A stretch of 64,000 nt of DNA from Ferruginibacter sp. (GTDB taxonomy: Bacteria; Bacteroidota; Bacteroidia; Chitinophagales; Chitinophagaceae): NCBI GenBank assembly GCA_025350645.1, contig JANXXM010000164.1:1-64000 (forward strand), given 5' to 3'. The translations under genes and the position numbers were made by a program. This document shows, piece by piece, positions 39,401-47,880 of this stretch. The notes under the pieces are model-generated. The model saw nothing but the letters and a program-made list of their open reading frames with translations, made no database searches and was not told the DNA's origin. Within the stretch, counting starts at the first letter, position 1; the number at the start of each line of letters is the position of its first letter.

Positions 39401-39672
39401 TAACAAAAGATAAAAATAAGCACACGCTAAGGTTTACAATGGATGTAATAAACCTGGGTAATCTTATTAATAAACAATGGGGTATTACAAAAACATTTAA
39501 CAGCACTTCTCCTATAAGATATGTGGGCATAAACAGCGATGGTAAACCAGCGTTTACAGTTCCCTTCCTGGATAATGCCAACCAAATTCCTTTAACCACT
39601 TCTTACAGAGATAACCTGGGTATTGCAAGCCGCTGGCAAATGCAATTGGGTTTACGCTACCTGTTTAATTAA
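36403..39672 (+). CDS. TonB-dependent receptor, Oar-like (carboxypeptidase-regulatory N-terminal domain)
   Basis: MKKIRQLLVMFSLVLVGATSYAQ signal; TSEIRGKISDETNKTIAKATITAIHLPTGTKY; plug NNLTVDGANFNNAFGL; C-terminal aromatic strand; ORF-track start is 36331. Confidence 0.9.
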   Translation: MKKIRQLLVMFSLVLVGATSYAQETTSEIRGKISDETNKTIAKATITAIHLPTGTKYVTTSRADGAYNLANLRIGGPYLITTTSVGYTEQKQENIFLALGQEYNGNFILVTDTKALTGVVVTATRQDKVFNNNRTGSQEVISRNQIERLPTISRSFGDFTKLTPSANGNSFGGVSSSYNNLTVDGANFNNAFGLSGTLGGQTSSQPISIDAIEQIQVNISPYDVRQGSFTGAGINSVTRSGTNKFKGSVYGFSRSENTQGYKVNAAQAVKTNIDYNQYGASFGGPIIKDKVFFFGSYEQEKIALPGSPTWRAAQPGETGDNIGISQAKSADLDALKTFLISKFGYDPGSYDNYNYRTESKKATVRFDWNINSKNTFTIKYNYLQSLKDQPASNSGAQGSRQPSNTGMPFSGNGYTINNNFNIFIAELNTRFNNKANNKLQIGYTALRDFRASLSASKDFPLVDILNGQNQTYTSFGYEPFTYNNKLNTNIFQFSDIFTVYKGAHEITVGTQNFIKKFQNGFAPNYNGYFRFNTLADFYASANDPYLSATQPGTQLATQRRLSYSSTKDGSFPFAEIGAVELGFFAQDKFRVKPNFTVTYGVRIDVPTFNNKFATNDSLKTLTFRNGEKIDVGLKPPTKALFSPRVGFNWDVANDKLTQIRGGVGVFAGPPPFVWISNQAGNNGVQFGSFVAGNAATANQPFSPDVNAFRPAGGLLSTSYNIAVTDKNFRYPQNLKASLGIDRKLPRNWSVTLEGTYNKDINAVYFQNIGLPASGVPLVGTDNRIRYSATQIYSGSTLSNPNISDAILMKNSNKGYGYFLTTQIQKTYKNFSGSVSYTYSKAKTINDGGSIAQSNWRDRPVAGDPNANDLGYGNFYQPHRVIAYGTYRFEYAKHFATSLGITFEAANNGAASYVYNGDVNGDGQTTNDLMYIPRSQSEILLVKSSTTDPRSADQIWTQLNAFINQDVYLSKHRGEVAERNAAIAPFFKQVNFNLTQDVYFVTKDKNKHTLRFTMDVINLGNLINKQWGITKTFNSTSPIRYVGINSDGKPAFTVPFLDNANQIPLTTSYRDNLGIASRWQMQLGLRYLFN

Positions 39673-39697
39673 TTAAGAAAAAATTAAAAAATAAATT

Positions 39698-40453
39698 ATG
39701 AAATCAATTTTTAAAAATCTTCTTGTAGCAATTACTGTAATTGGGTTTGCAGCAAGCTGTACAAAAGATGAAGTAATAAATACGGATGCAAATGCAGGTC
39801 TTGCAGGTGCCTCTACCTTTACGCTGAGCAACAGATTACTCGCTGGTTTTGTACTGGACTCCACAGCTGCAGGTGTGCCAGCGGGTGCTTTACCCACAGG
39901 TTACAACAACTTTAGAAAGCAATTAACCTACGATACTATTGCTACTGCAAATAAACCAAAAATAGACACAGTAGGCCAGGTTATTACCATTGCTGTTTTT
40001 ATAAAAGGGGATGATGCTGCTATTTCAAATAGTTTGAATGGTATCAATTTCAGGTTTTTTGGAACACCTACTTTATATCCTTTTGCATCATCTGCAAGTA
40101 ACTGGGTAAAACTGGCATCCAACCCTCCCCAGTCTTTTATACAAGCTGCCGAAGATTCTATCCGTGGGTTTATACCAAAAGCAACAGATGTATTAGCAAC
40201 AGTAGCTTCACCGGCAATTGCCGCAGGCAGTACGCCAACTTTTACCATTACAAAAGTAGCTGCGGAAAATATAAACGGTGTATCATACAGTACTTACGTG
40301 ATACTATTAACCTACAGCATTCCACCAGCATTTGCAGGTAAATTAATATCCGTAAATTTTTGTACAAGAACATCTTTATCTGGGGCTTCACCAAGTAATT
40401 TTAGAAATGATCTTGGAAATGTAAACTGGAATTATGCTTTTAGAGTAAAATAA
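39698..40453 (+). CDS. lipoprotein of unknown function, downstream partner of the TonB-dependent receptor
   Basis: MKSIFKNLLVAITVIGFAASCTKDE lipobox; 251 aa; 25 nt after the receptor gene. Confidence 0.75.
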   Translation: MKSIFKNLLVAITVIGFAASCTKDEVINTDANAGLAGASTFTLSNRLLAGFVLDSTAAGVPAGALPTGYNNFRKQLTYDTIATANKPKIDTVGQVITIAVFIKGDDAAISNSLNGINFRFFGTPTLYPFASSASNWVKLASNPPQSFIQAAEDSIRGFIPKATDVLATVASPAIAAGSTPTFTITKVAAENINGVSYSTYVILLTYSIPPAFAGKLISVNFCTRTSLSGASPSNFRNDLGNVNWNYAFRVK

Positions 40454-40471
40454 ATTTTAACCACATTATTT

Positions 40472-40505
40472 AAAAGCCGCTATACACTTTTGTATGGCGG
40501 TTTTT
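40472..40505 (+). terminator. Rho-independent terminator
   Basis: CCGCTATACA-CTTT-TGTATGGCGG followed by TTTTTATTTT. Confidence 0.75.
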
Positions 40506-40632
40506 ATTTTATACATTAGCAATATATGGCAGCAATGTTGCACTGCTACCGATATATCTTACCATTTTTTTTGATTAAATTGCTTAGATCTTAAAAATAG
40601 TATTTCATGTAAAATTGTATACTTCGTTTAGC

Positions 40633-43479
40633 ATGCTTAAAAAAAAATTACTACTCTTGTTTTTATGGATAGCTGCCCTGAATGCCCGTACACAAACGGT
40701 AGATTTTTCGTTTATCACAAACAGTGGTTTATTCTGTAGCCCGCAGCGTGTAATTTTTACCCAAAACTGTAGTAACAATCCCGGTGGCTTTATCTGGAAT
40801 TTTGGCAATGGCAGCAGCAGCGTGCACGGCACAGATTCTACTATATATTTAAATGCAGGCACTTACAATGTAACATTAACGGGGCTTTACGCAGATAGTG
40901 CCATTGTAAAAACAAAAACCATCACCATAAATCCTACACCTGCCATTGCTATAACTACAAATACAGATAGTCTTTGCCAGCCGGGTACTATAAATTTTAC
41001 AGCAACAGGCAGCAGTTCTGTTAGCAGCTATGAATGGAATTTTGGCGATGGAGGCCCCGTGGAAATTAGCAGCAACAACAGCATCAGCCATAATTTTTCT
41101 ACTTACCAAAATTATACTGTTATTGTAAAAGGCATTACCGTTTTTGGATGCTATGCTCAAAATGTGCGTGTGGTAAAAGTAGAAAAATTCAATATTTCCG
41201 GTACCCGCAGTCCATCGTTTGGCTGTATACCACAAACGGTTTCTTATAATGTAATTAGCCATATAGCTTCGCCGGATATTGCACAAAATTATTCCTGGAA
41301 TTTTGGCGATGGGAGCCCGGCACTACAAGGTACAAACGCCATACAAACTCATTTATATAATGTAACAGATACTGCTGTTGCCTCTGTAATAGTTACGAGC
41401 ACTACAGGTTGTACTTCCACCTATACTTTTTTACCTGTGGCGTTTGGAATACCGCCAACCAATACACATTTGCAAACGCTTAGTGGCAGAGATACTTTTT
41501 GCGGAAACGAAGTTATACTTATAAAAGGTACAGCAGTTAACGCAAATTTTTATAATTTTAATTTTGGCGTAGGCAATTTTTCAAACCAACCAGATTCCTT
41601 TACCAGCACACGTTATAGAGATACCGGCTGGAAGATGATAGTAGTAACGCCTTTTTTTAATGGCTGTGCAGGGCCAAAGGATACCATTAGTGTTTATATA
41701 AAGGGAGTGATAGCAAAGTTTGATTTTGGTAATACCTGCGCACAAAAAAATGATTACCTCTTTCAGAATATTTCTACCGGCATTATTACCGATTTTCTAT
41801 GGCAGTTTTCTGATGATGCCTCTATAAAAGATTCTGTGCATACAAACGTTAACCATGTTTTTCCGGTAAGCGGTACATACGTTGTTACATTAATTGTGCG
41901 GGATAGTGTAACAACCTGTGCAGATACTTTGCTTTACCCAATATATACTGCACAACCTGCTTTTGCCAGCAATACATTTCTTGTATGTAAGGATAGTGTG
42001 GCTCATTACAAGGTAAGCAACACGTATTCGCCTCAAAGCCCTGCCCGCTATACCTTTCATGTAAACGGAGATATTGTTTATAACGCAGCCGATTCTATTT
42101 TAAACTATACTTCCGCAGCTTACGGTACTTTTTTCGATTATGTAGTTATTACCGATAATATTGCTCAAACATGCGATGATACTTTATACCTGCCCGTTGC
42201 TACCCGTGTAGCCGGGCCGCTTACAAACTTTACAGCCCCTGCAAGGCTTTGCAGAAATGAACGGGTAATATTTACAAACCTTACCCAGCCTTATTTTGCA
42301 GCAGACAGTATTAACACCTGGCATTGGGATTTTTGGGATGGCACTACAGATAATTTAAAAAATACGCCGCCACATTTATACAGCAGCCCCGGCACTTTTG
42401 TAATAACGCTTACTGCAACAGATATTAATGGCTGCGCACAAAAAAAGCAGCAAAATATTTTGCTGGATCCTGCGCCAGAAATAACGGTGTACCCCCGCAT
42501 AGATACTATTTGCCAGGGCAGGGATACTGCCGTGCTTACCGCCTATTCTATTGATCCTTTTATATGGAGCCCCAATGTAAATATTAGCTGTAACAACTGC
42601 GATACCATTACTGCCTATCCAAATATTAGTACCACTTACATTGCCAAAGCCACCAACATTAGTGGCTGCAATGCTGTAGATTCATCAGTGCTTAAAGTTT
42701 TTGCACCATTAAATATTACACTATCCCAAAGTGCTTTTGAAGTGTGCCCAAAAACACCGGTAAGTTTTAATACTAATGTAAATGGCATTACGATATGGGA
42801 GCCAAATATATACCTGGATAATGCCAGCATCGCAAACCCCACGGCTATTGCAGATAGCAATGTTACTTACCGTATAATTGTAAAAGACAGTGCCGGTTGC
42901 TTTGCAGATACTGCATCGGCAAGCATTAAAGTATTTCCCCCGCCAGTAGTAAATGCCGAGCCAAACAGGAGATATGCTTACGGTACAAACTTTATATTGC
43001 AGCCGCAATACAGCAATAATATTACTTTTTATCTATGGGCACCCGCCGGCGACCTGGATTGTATAAACTGCCCAAACCCCACCGGTATTGTACAACATGC
43101 CATAAATTATATAATTAATGTAGTGAGTAATAAAGGTTGCAAAGCAAAAGATAGTATTGCCATTTCATTTACGTGTGCAAACAGTAATATTTATATGCCT
43201 TCTGCATTTACGCCTGGCAATGCTGGCCCTAATAATTATTTTTACCCCATAACAAGAGGGTTTAAAACGATAAAAACATTTATCATTTACAATCGTTATG
43301 GCAACAAGGTTTTTGAACGGCAGAACTTTTCGCCAAACGTGGAAACTCTTGGCTGGAACGGTTTTACAGGTACAGATAATCGTGGCGATAATACGCAGGC
43401 TTATGTTTGGTACTTAGAGGCCATTTGCGAACAGGGAGAAAACTTTACAACCAAGGGAACAGTGGTGCTGGTGAAGTAA
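40633..43479 (+). CDS. multi-PKD domain protein with gliding motility-associated C-terminal (T9SS type B) domain, paralog A
   Basis: Repeated WNFGDG..PKD motifs; C-terminal FTPGNAGPNNYFYPITRGFKTIKTFIIYNRYGNKVFERQNF...GWNGFTGTDN. Confidence 0.92.
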   Translation: MLKKKLLLLFLWIAALNARTQTVDFSFITNSGLFCSPQRVIFTQNCSNNPGGFIWNFGNGSSSVHGTDSTIYLNAGTYNVTLTGLYADSAIVKTKTITINPTPAIAITTNTDSLCQPGTINFTATGSSSVSSYEWNFGDGGPVEISSNNSISHNFSTYQNYTVIVKGITVFGCYAQNVRVVKVEKFNISGTRSPSFGCIPQTVSYNVISHIASPDIAQNYSWNFGDGSPALQGTNAIQTHLYNVTDTAVASVIVTSTTGCTSTYTFLPVAFGIPPTNTHLQTLSGRDTFCGNEVILIKGTAVNANFYNFNFGVGNFSNQPDSFTSTRYRDTGWKMIVVTPFFNGCAGPKDTISVYIKGVIAKFDFGNTCAQKNDYLFQNISTGIITDFLWQFSDDASIKDSVHTNVNHVFPVSGTYVVTLIVRDSVTTCADTLLYPIYTAQPAFASNTFLVCKDSVAHYKVSNTYSPQSPARYTFHVNGDIVYNAADSILNYTSAAYGTFFDYVVITDNIAQTCDDTLYLPVATRVAGPLTNFTAPARLCRNERVIFTNLTQPYFAADSINTWHWDFWDGTTDNLKNTPPHLYSSPGTFVITLTATDINGCAQKKQQNILLDPAPEITVYPRIDTICQGRDTAVLTAYSIDPFIWSPNVNISCNNCDTITAYPNISTTYIAKATNISGCNAVDSSVLKVFAPLNITLSQSAFEVCPKTPVSFNTNVNGITIWEPNIYLDNASIANPTAIADSNVTYRIIVKDSAGCFADTASASIKVFPPPVVNAEPNRRYAYGTNFILQPQYSNNITFYLWAPAGDLDCINCPNPTGIVQHAINYIINVVSNKGCKAKDSIAISFTCANSNIYMPSAFTPGNAGPNNYFYPITRGFKTIKTFIIYNRYGNKVFERQNFSPNVETLGWNGFTGTDNRGDNTQAYVWYLEAICEQGENFTTKGTVVLVK

Positions 43480-43546
43480 AATTTATATGCTTAGTTATTG
43501 TTGAGAGACGCGGAACAGGGTGTGGGATTTTGCTTATGTGTTGGCA

Positions 43547-43617
43547 CAAGGCAGGCTCTTTTGCAAGGTTGGCTTTTGTGTATCGGCTTTGTGTTCCTTG
43601 CAAATGTGCCTGACTTG
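43547..43617. repeat. long imperfect inverted repeat at the RM-island boundary
   Basis: Arms 43547-43568 CAAGGCAGGCTCTTTTGCAAGG and 43596-43617 CCTTGCAAATGTGCCTGACTTG are 19/22 reverse complementary; 27-nt loop. Confidence 0.8.
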
Positions 43618-43626
43618 TTGCGTTGG

Positions 43627-45173
43627 TTAAGTAAGTAGTATCCTTTCTATTTCCTCACTTGCGGTCTTCAACAGTTCTTTTGTTTTGTCTTTTAGTTGCT
43701 GTGCTTGTTGTCGTATGTCTGTTATGTGATTTGCTATTTCTTTTTGTTTGTCAAACGGTGGAATTGGAATTTTGAAATGTGATACATCGTCTGGTGATAA
43801 ATGTCCATTTGTTGCACCCGTAATGTTTCTTTTAATTTCTGTTTGCATTAAATTACTTCTTAAAAAATAAAAAACAAAAGCATTGTCTACTAATGAATTA
43901 GTTTGAAACTTTACTATGTCACCACCTAAGTAATATTCTCCATCATAATTCCAATAAGCAATTTTTCCAATTGTTGCACCTGTTATAACAACTAATACAT
44001 CATCAAGGTTTAATTTTTGTTCTTCACTAAAAATGTTTTTCGCAGTGAGTAAATCGTCAAGTGCAATAGTGCCATCAGTATTAATTGAATTAATTTGAAC
44101 AACTGATATTTCGCCTTCCTTTTCATCTTGTTTTGGCAAACTTCCTTTAATTAGATTACCCGAAATAATTTCACGAAGTGGCATAACTGGATATTTGCCA
44201 TTTGAAATTGCATTAAGATTGTTTTTAAATTTTTCTTGATGGAAAAATGGGTCAAATCTTTTTGCTGTTATTTCATTTAGCAAAGAAATAAAAATCTTTT
44301 TTCGCTGTAGTAATTTATTTTTTTCATCTAATATGTATTTTTCTTTTGCAAACCGATGATTACCGTATTTTTCTTCGGGTTTGCTAACTATATTTTTGAG
44401 ATCATCATCTTGTAAATAGTAGGTTTCTTTTGGCAAAATAATTCCCAACTCATTCAACAAATAATCATCAATGCTTGAAAGTAGTTTTTCTGCTTCTGCG
44501 TCGTTTTTTTGTTTTTTAGAAATAAAATCAAAATAAATATCAATTACCTTTTCTTGTGTTTTTTTATCGGGAAGTGGAATTTCTAAACTTCTATATTCTT
44601 CTGCATTTATATTTGGCTGACCTGTTGTTCGCTGTATGGCTTTCGTCCACTTTTTATAAAATTCTGTCTGAGTATACGCAAATATGTATTGAGGAATAAC
44701 TTTTGCTTCATCAATTTTAAATCTAATCATGTAACCTGCAAAAAACATTCGTAAGCCATTTTTTTATATAGATATGACTTGCCAACTGTATTGCCACTTC
44801 TTGCAAGTAATAAATCGTTTTCTTGTAAAAAGTATTTTTCTTCAATATTTTCTGCTGTTTTACCTAACACGTTTTCTAACTCACCGAATTCATTAATGTC
44901 TGTTATTCTAATGTATCTTGGTTCTGTATTCGTTTCTCGGCTAATGCCTATTTCATTTGCACCATATTGTGGATTTTCTATCAGCAAATGTTTTAACTCT
45001 ACTTTTTTGTATTTAAAACCTTGAATGGACTGTAAATAGACGTACCAAGACGGATCCCACCGTTTCTCTAATTCGCTTTTTTGCAAAATGTACATTCTAT
45101 TTGTCAGAACAGGATTTTTAAGATTATACGATATACAAGATTTTTCTTTTGATGTATTATTTTTCATTGTCAT
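43627..45173 (-). pseudogene. hsdS: type I restriction-modification specificity subunit HsdS, split by a frameshift
   Basis: ORFs 45173..44727 and 44748..43627 join as ...KMAYECFFAGYMIRFKIDEAKVIPQYIFAYTQTEFYKKW... if the T6 run (TGTTTTTTGCAGG) gains one T; two target-recognition halves. Confidence 0.85.
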
Positions 45174-45608
45174 CTATTTTATATCTTTTAAATCTTTAAA
45201 TCCTGTAATCGTGTTCAGCCTTTTTACTAATTTTTTATTGTACACACGATTAAATTCTAAACTTAACCCACCAAAATTAATCAGCAAACCATCTGCAATA
45301 TTGTAAGCTTCGCAATAATTTATTGCTTGTGCTTTATGAACCGCTTCCAATTTTTCAAGTGCTTTTAGTTCTAACATTACTTTGTCTTCCACAAAAAAAT
45401 CAACTCTTCTTGTACCAATATCTATCCCTTCATAAAAAATGGGCATTTCCATTTCTCTCACAAAACTTAAACCTTGCTTTTGCATTTCTATAGCTAAAGC
45501 CCGTTGGTAAATTACTTCCTGAAAACCATTACCAAGTGTATTATGGACTTTCATTGCACAACCTATTATTTTATGGGTCAGCTTATCTATTTCTATCTTG
45601 TCAATCAT
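45174..45608 (-). CDS. GxxExxY protein family
   Basis: HKIIGCAMKVHNTLGNGFQEVIYQRALAIEMQKQGLSF...RRVDFFVEDKVMLELKA. Confidence 0.92.
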   Translation of the reverse strand: MIDKIEIDKLTHKIIGCAMKVHNTLGNGFQEVIYQRALAIEMQKQGLSFVREMEMPIFYEGIDIGTRRVDFFVEDKVMLELKALEKLEAVHKAQAINYCEAYNIADGLLINFGGLSLEFNRVYNKKLVKRLNTITGFKDLKDIK

Positions 45609-46434
45609 ATAATTTTTTAATCGTGTTCAGACTTTTTTTTGCATTTTGTGCTGTTACTACTTTTTTGCCTGTTTTTGCTTCTAATTCTTTCAATGCTACT
45701 TTGGCTACATTACCACCTTGCGCAGCAACTTTTTTGCTGGCTTCAAAATCTTTGGGGTTTACAGCCTGCGAAATATCTTTGGTAGATGCTTCGGCAAGCA
45801 TATTTAATATGAGTTCGGTATTGGTCATATTATCCCGTAGGTTTTCTTTCTTTAACCCTTTTAATATTTTATATTCTTTGGTGGTTTTGCCTGCCCAGGC
45901 TTTGGTAATAATATCGGTAAGGGTGGCAAATTGTTGCCCTTCTTTTAAACCTCTTTTTTTCCATTCATCGGTTAGTTCTTTGCGTATTTCAATACTTTTT
46001 AGGCGTTGGTTTATCCAATTTTCGGAATAGCCTAGTTGTTGGTATTCGTACAAAGCCCTGTCTATGGTAAGTTCTGGATCTTGCATTTCGTCTAATCTTT
46101 CGGCTGCAATTTTGGCCAACCAAAGTTTAAAAGGTTCTGCCTTTGGGCTTGGTATAGATTGAATAAGGCGAAAAAGTTGCTCGGTATCGGCAACATCAGT
46201 TAAATATAATTTACCATCTGCGGATGGCATTTTCAGTTGTCCCAATTTGTGGGACAACTCACTTCCCTCGGTGTGTAGCTTTGTTTTTAAGGCATTCCAA
46301 TACTTTCTAGGTCTTGGGCTACCTGTTAAAATTTCAATTACATCAATAATTGATAAATACCATTTTTCCTGGTCTTCATCCCAAATAGTTCTTACTTTTT
46401 TATCTTCAAATAATTTTATATCGTTATTTTTCAT
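45601..46434 (-). CDS. Bro-N domain-containing protein (phage antirepressor-like)
   Basis: IKLFEDKKVRTIWDEDQEKWYLSIIDVIEILTGSPRPRKYWNALKTKL...LLRLIQSIPSPKAEPFKLWLAKIA-type region. Confidence 0.88.
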   Translation of the reverse strand: MKNNDIKLFEDKKVRTIWDEDQEKWYLSIIDVIEILTGSPRPRKYWNALKTKLHTEGSELSHKLGQLKMPSADGKLYLTDVADTEQLFRLIQSIPSPKAEPFKLWLAKIAAERLDEMQDPELTIDRALYEYQQLGYSENWINQRLKSIEIRKELTDEWKKRGLKEGQQFATLTDIITKAWAGKTTKEYKILKGLKKENLRDNMTNTELILNMLAEASTKDISQAVNPKDFEASKKVAAQGGNVAKVALKELEAKTGKKVVTAQNAKKSLNTIKKLYD

Positions 46435-46453
46435 TCATCAATTTATTTATTTC

Positions 46454-46478
46454 AGTTGTAAAGTAATTCTTTACAACT
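46454..46478. repeat. perfect inverted repeat 1
   Basis: AGTTGTAAAG-TAATT-CTTTACAACT, 10-bp perfect arms. Confidence 0.85.
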
Positions 46479-46488
46479 CGTTTTATAA

Positions 46489-46507
46489 AAATCGGAAATT
46501 CCGATTT
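46489..46507. repeat. perfect inverted repeat 2
   Basis: AAATCGGAA-A-TTCCGATTT, 9-bp perfect arms. Confidence 0.85.
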
Positions 46508-46518
46508 ATCTATATCAA

Positions 46519-46758
46519 TTACTTTTCGGTCTTGTTGATGTGGGTAATAAACCTGGAAAGTTCAATTCCTATTTCTATTAATTCGTTGTTGTTGGTATTT
46601 CGTCCCGTTGCGTCATAGCCAATATCTTCGGCTATTGCCATAAAAATGGGGTAGTCGTCTAAAGCAGTTTGTTTGGCTAAAAAATATTTTTCAGTGAGTT
46701 CTTCTTTAAACAAATTCACTTTGTCGGTAAAGGTTGTCTGAATCTGATACCATATCAA
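46519..46758 (-). pseudogene. C-terminal fragment of a type I RM methyltransferase (HsdM / N-6 DNA methylase)
   Basis: 79 aa: ...ALDDYPIFMAIAEDIGYDATGRNTNNNELIEIGIELSRFI, typical of the HsdM C-terminal region; no catalytic NPPF motif upstream; in-frame stop just before the TTG start. Confidence 0.7.
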
Positions 46759-46953
46759 AGCTAGATATCAAAATAAAAAATAATGTTTACAAAATAAATA
46801 ATGTAAGCTTTTTATAAAGCTGGTTAGGTGTGGCACTTGTGCTGTTAAATGTAATGGCAAGCAAAAGAGAATTTAACTGGGCTGCCTTATTTTTACTTTA
46901 ATCTTAAAATATTAAATACACTTTTCAAATACAATTTTGGTTAACAACAAAAC

Positions 46954-47625
46954 TTATTTTTCTATTTCCCCCGCCAGTTTCACTATATCCTTTACTTCCA
47001 CAGCATTTTTTTCATGCCCGCTTATAACTGCCTGTATCATGGCGAGCCCCAGTTCTTTTAAAGTAGAAAAATATTTTGGCAAAACTTTTCTAAAAAAAGG
47101 GTATGACCAATTAAAATACTTATAATATTTTAATGTTCTTTTTAAACCTGCTGTAGGCAGCATAAAACCGGGGCGAAAATTATAAACTTTTTTGAAAGGC
47201 AGTTTAATAAGATCGTTTTCTGTTTTGCCTTTTACCCTTGCCCACATACTGCGACCTTTTTCTGTACTGTCTGTACCGGTGCCAGATACGTAACAAAAAT
47301 CCATATCAGTATTATTTGCTGCAGCAATACGGGCAAAGTTCATGGTAAGCGTATAAGTAAATTTATAATACGCCGCCTCTTTAAATCCCACTGAAGATAC
47401 GCCGAGGCAAAAGAAACAGGCATTGTAGCCATGGAGTTGATCTTGTATGCTGGTAAGGTCAAAAAAATCTTTTAAAATAATTTCTTTCAATTTTGGGTGC
47501 ACAATACCACAGGATTTTCTGCCCACAACTAATACTTCGGCTACATGGTTACTTAGCAGGCATTCATGCAAAACACCCTCTCCTACCATACCTGTAGCTC
47601 CTGTTACTATTGCGTTGATTTTCAT
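46954..47625 (-). CDS. NAD(P)-binding Rossmann-fold / epimerase-like protein
   Basis: INAIVTGATGMVGEGVLHECL...CFFCLGVSSVG...FCYVSGTGTDSTEKG. Confidence 0.88.
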   Translation of the reverse strand: MKINAIVTGATGMVGEGVLHECLLSNHVAEVLVVGRKSCGIVHPKLKEIILKDFFDLTSIQDQLHGYNACFFCLGVSSVGFKEAAYYKFTYTLTMNFARIAAANNTDMDFCYVSGTGTDSTEKGRSMWARVKGKTENDLIKLPFKKVYNFRPGFMLPTAGLKRTLKYYKYFNWSYPFFRKVLPKYFSTLKELGLAMIQAVISGHEKNAVEVKDIVKLAGEIEK

Positions 47626-47880
47626 AAAGGCTAAATTAAATTATATCGGTCAAACATTTTGTAATTACTCATACCAAAGCTAAAGTGATCAATTATGCAA
47701 ACACTTATTTAATTTTACCTTCTATGCAATAATAATATATTATATCCTGTTAAAGGTTAAACCAAGCAAAGGGCATAACTTTTGCTAAAGGCACGTTGCA
47801 GGGCAGCAATGCGGTTTTAAAGAGCATCTGTTTTAAGTATTACTCTATTATCCGCATAAACTCCAAAATCAATAGTACGA

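Noticed and set aside
40876-41286. 136-aa ORF antisense to PKD paralog A
   Set aside because: Antisense shadow; Cys/Tyr-rich; no start context or homology signal.
43407-43613. 68-aa ORF (MVLRGHLRTGRKLYNQ...) between PKD A and hsdS
   Set aside because: Overlaps the PKD A 3' end out of frame and runs through the inverted repeat; better explained as repeat DNA.
43533-43632. Calling the inverted repeat a confirmed integron attC
   Set aside because: Only one side (GTTAAGT) fits the core consensus; the opposite box GCTTATG does not fit RYYYAAC and no integrase is in the window.
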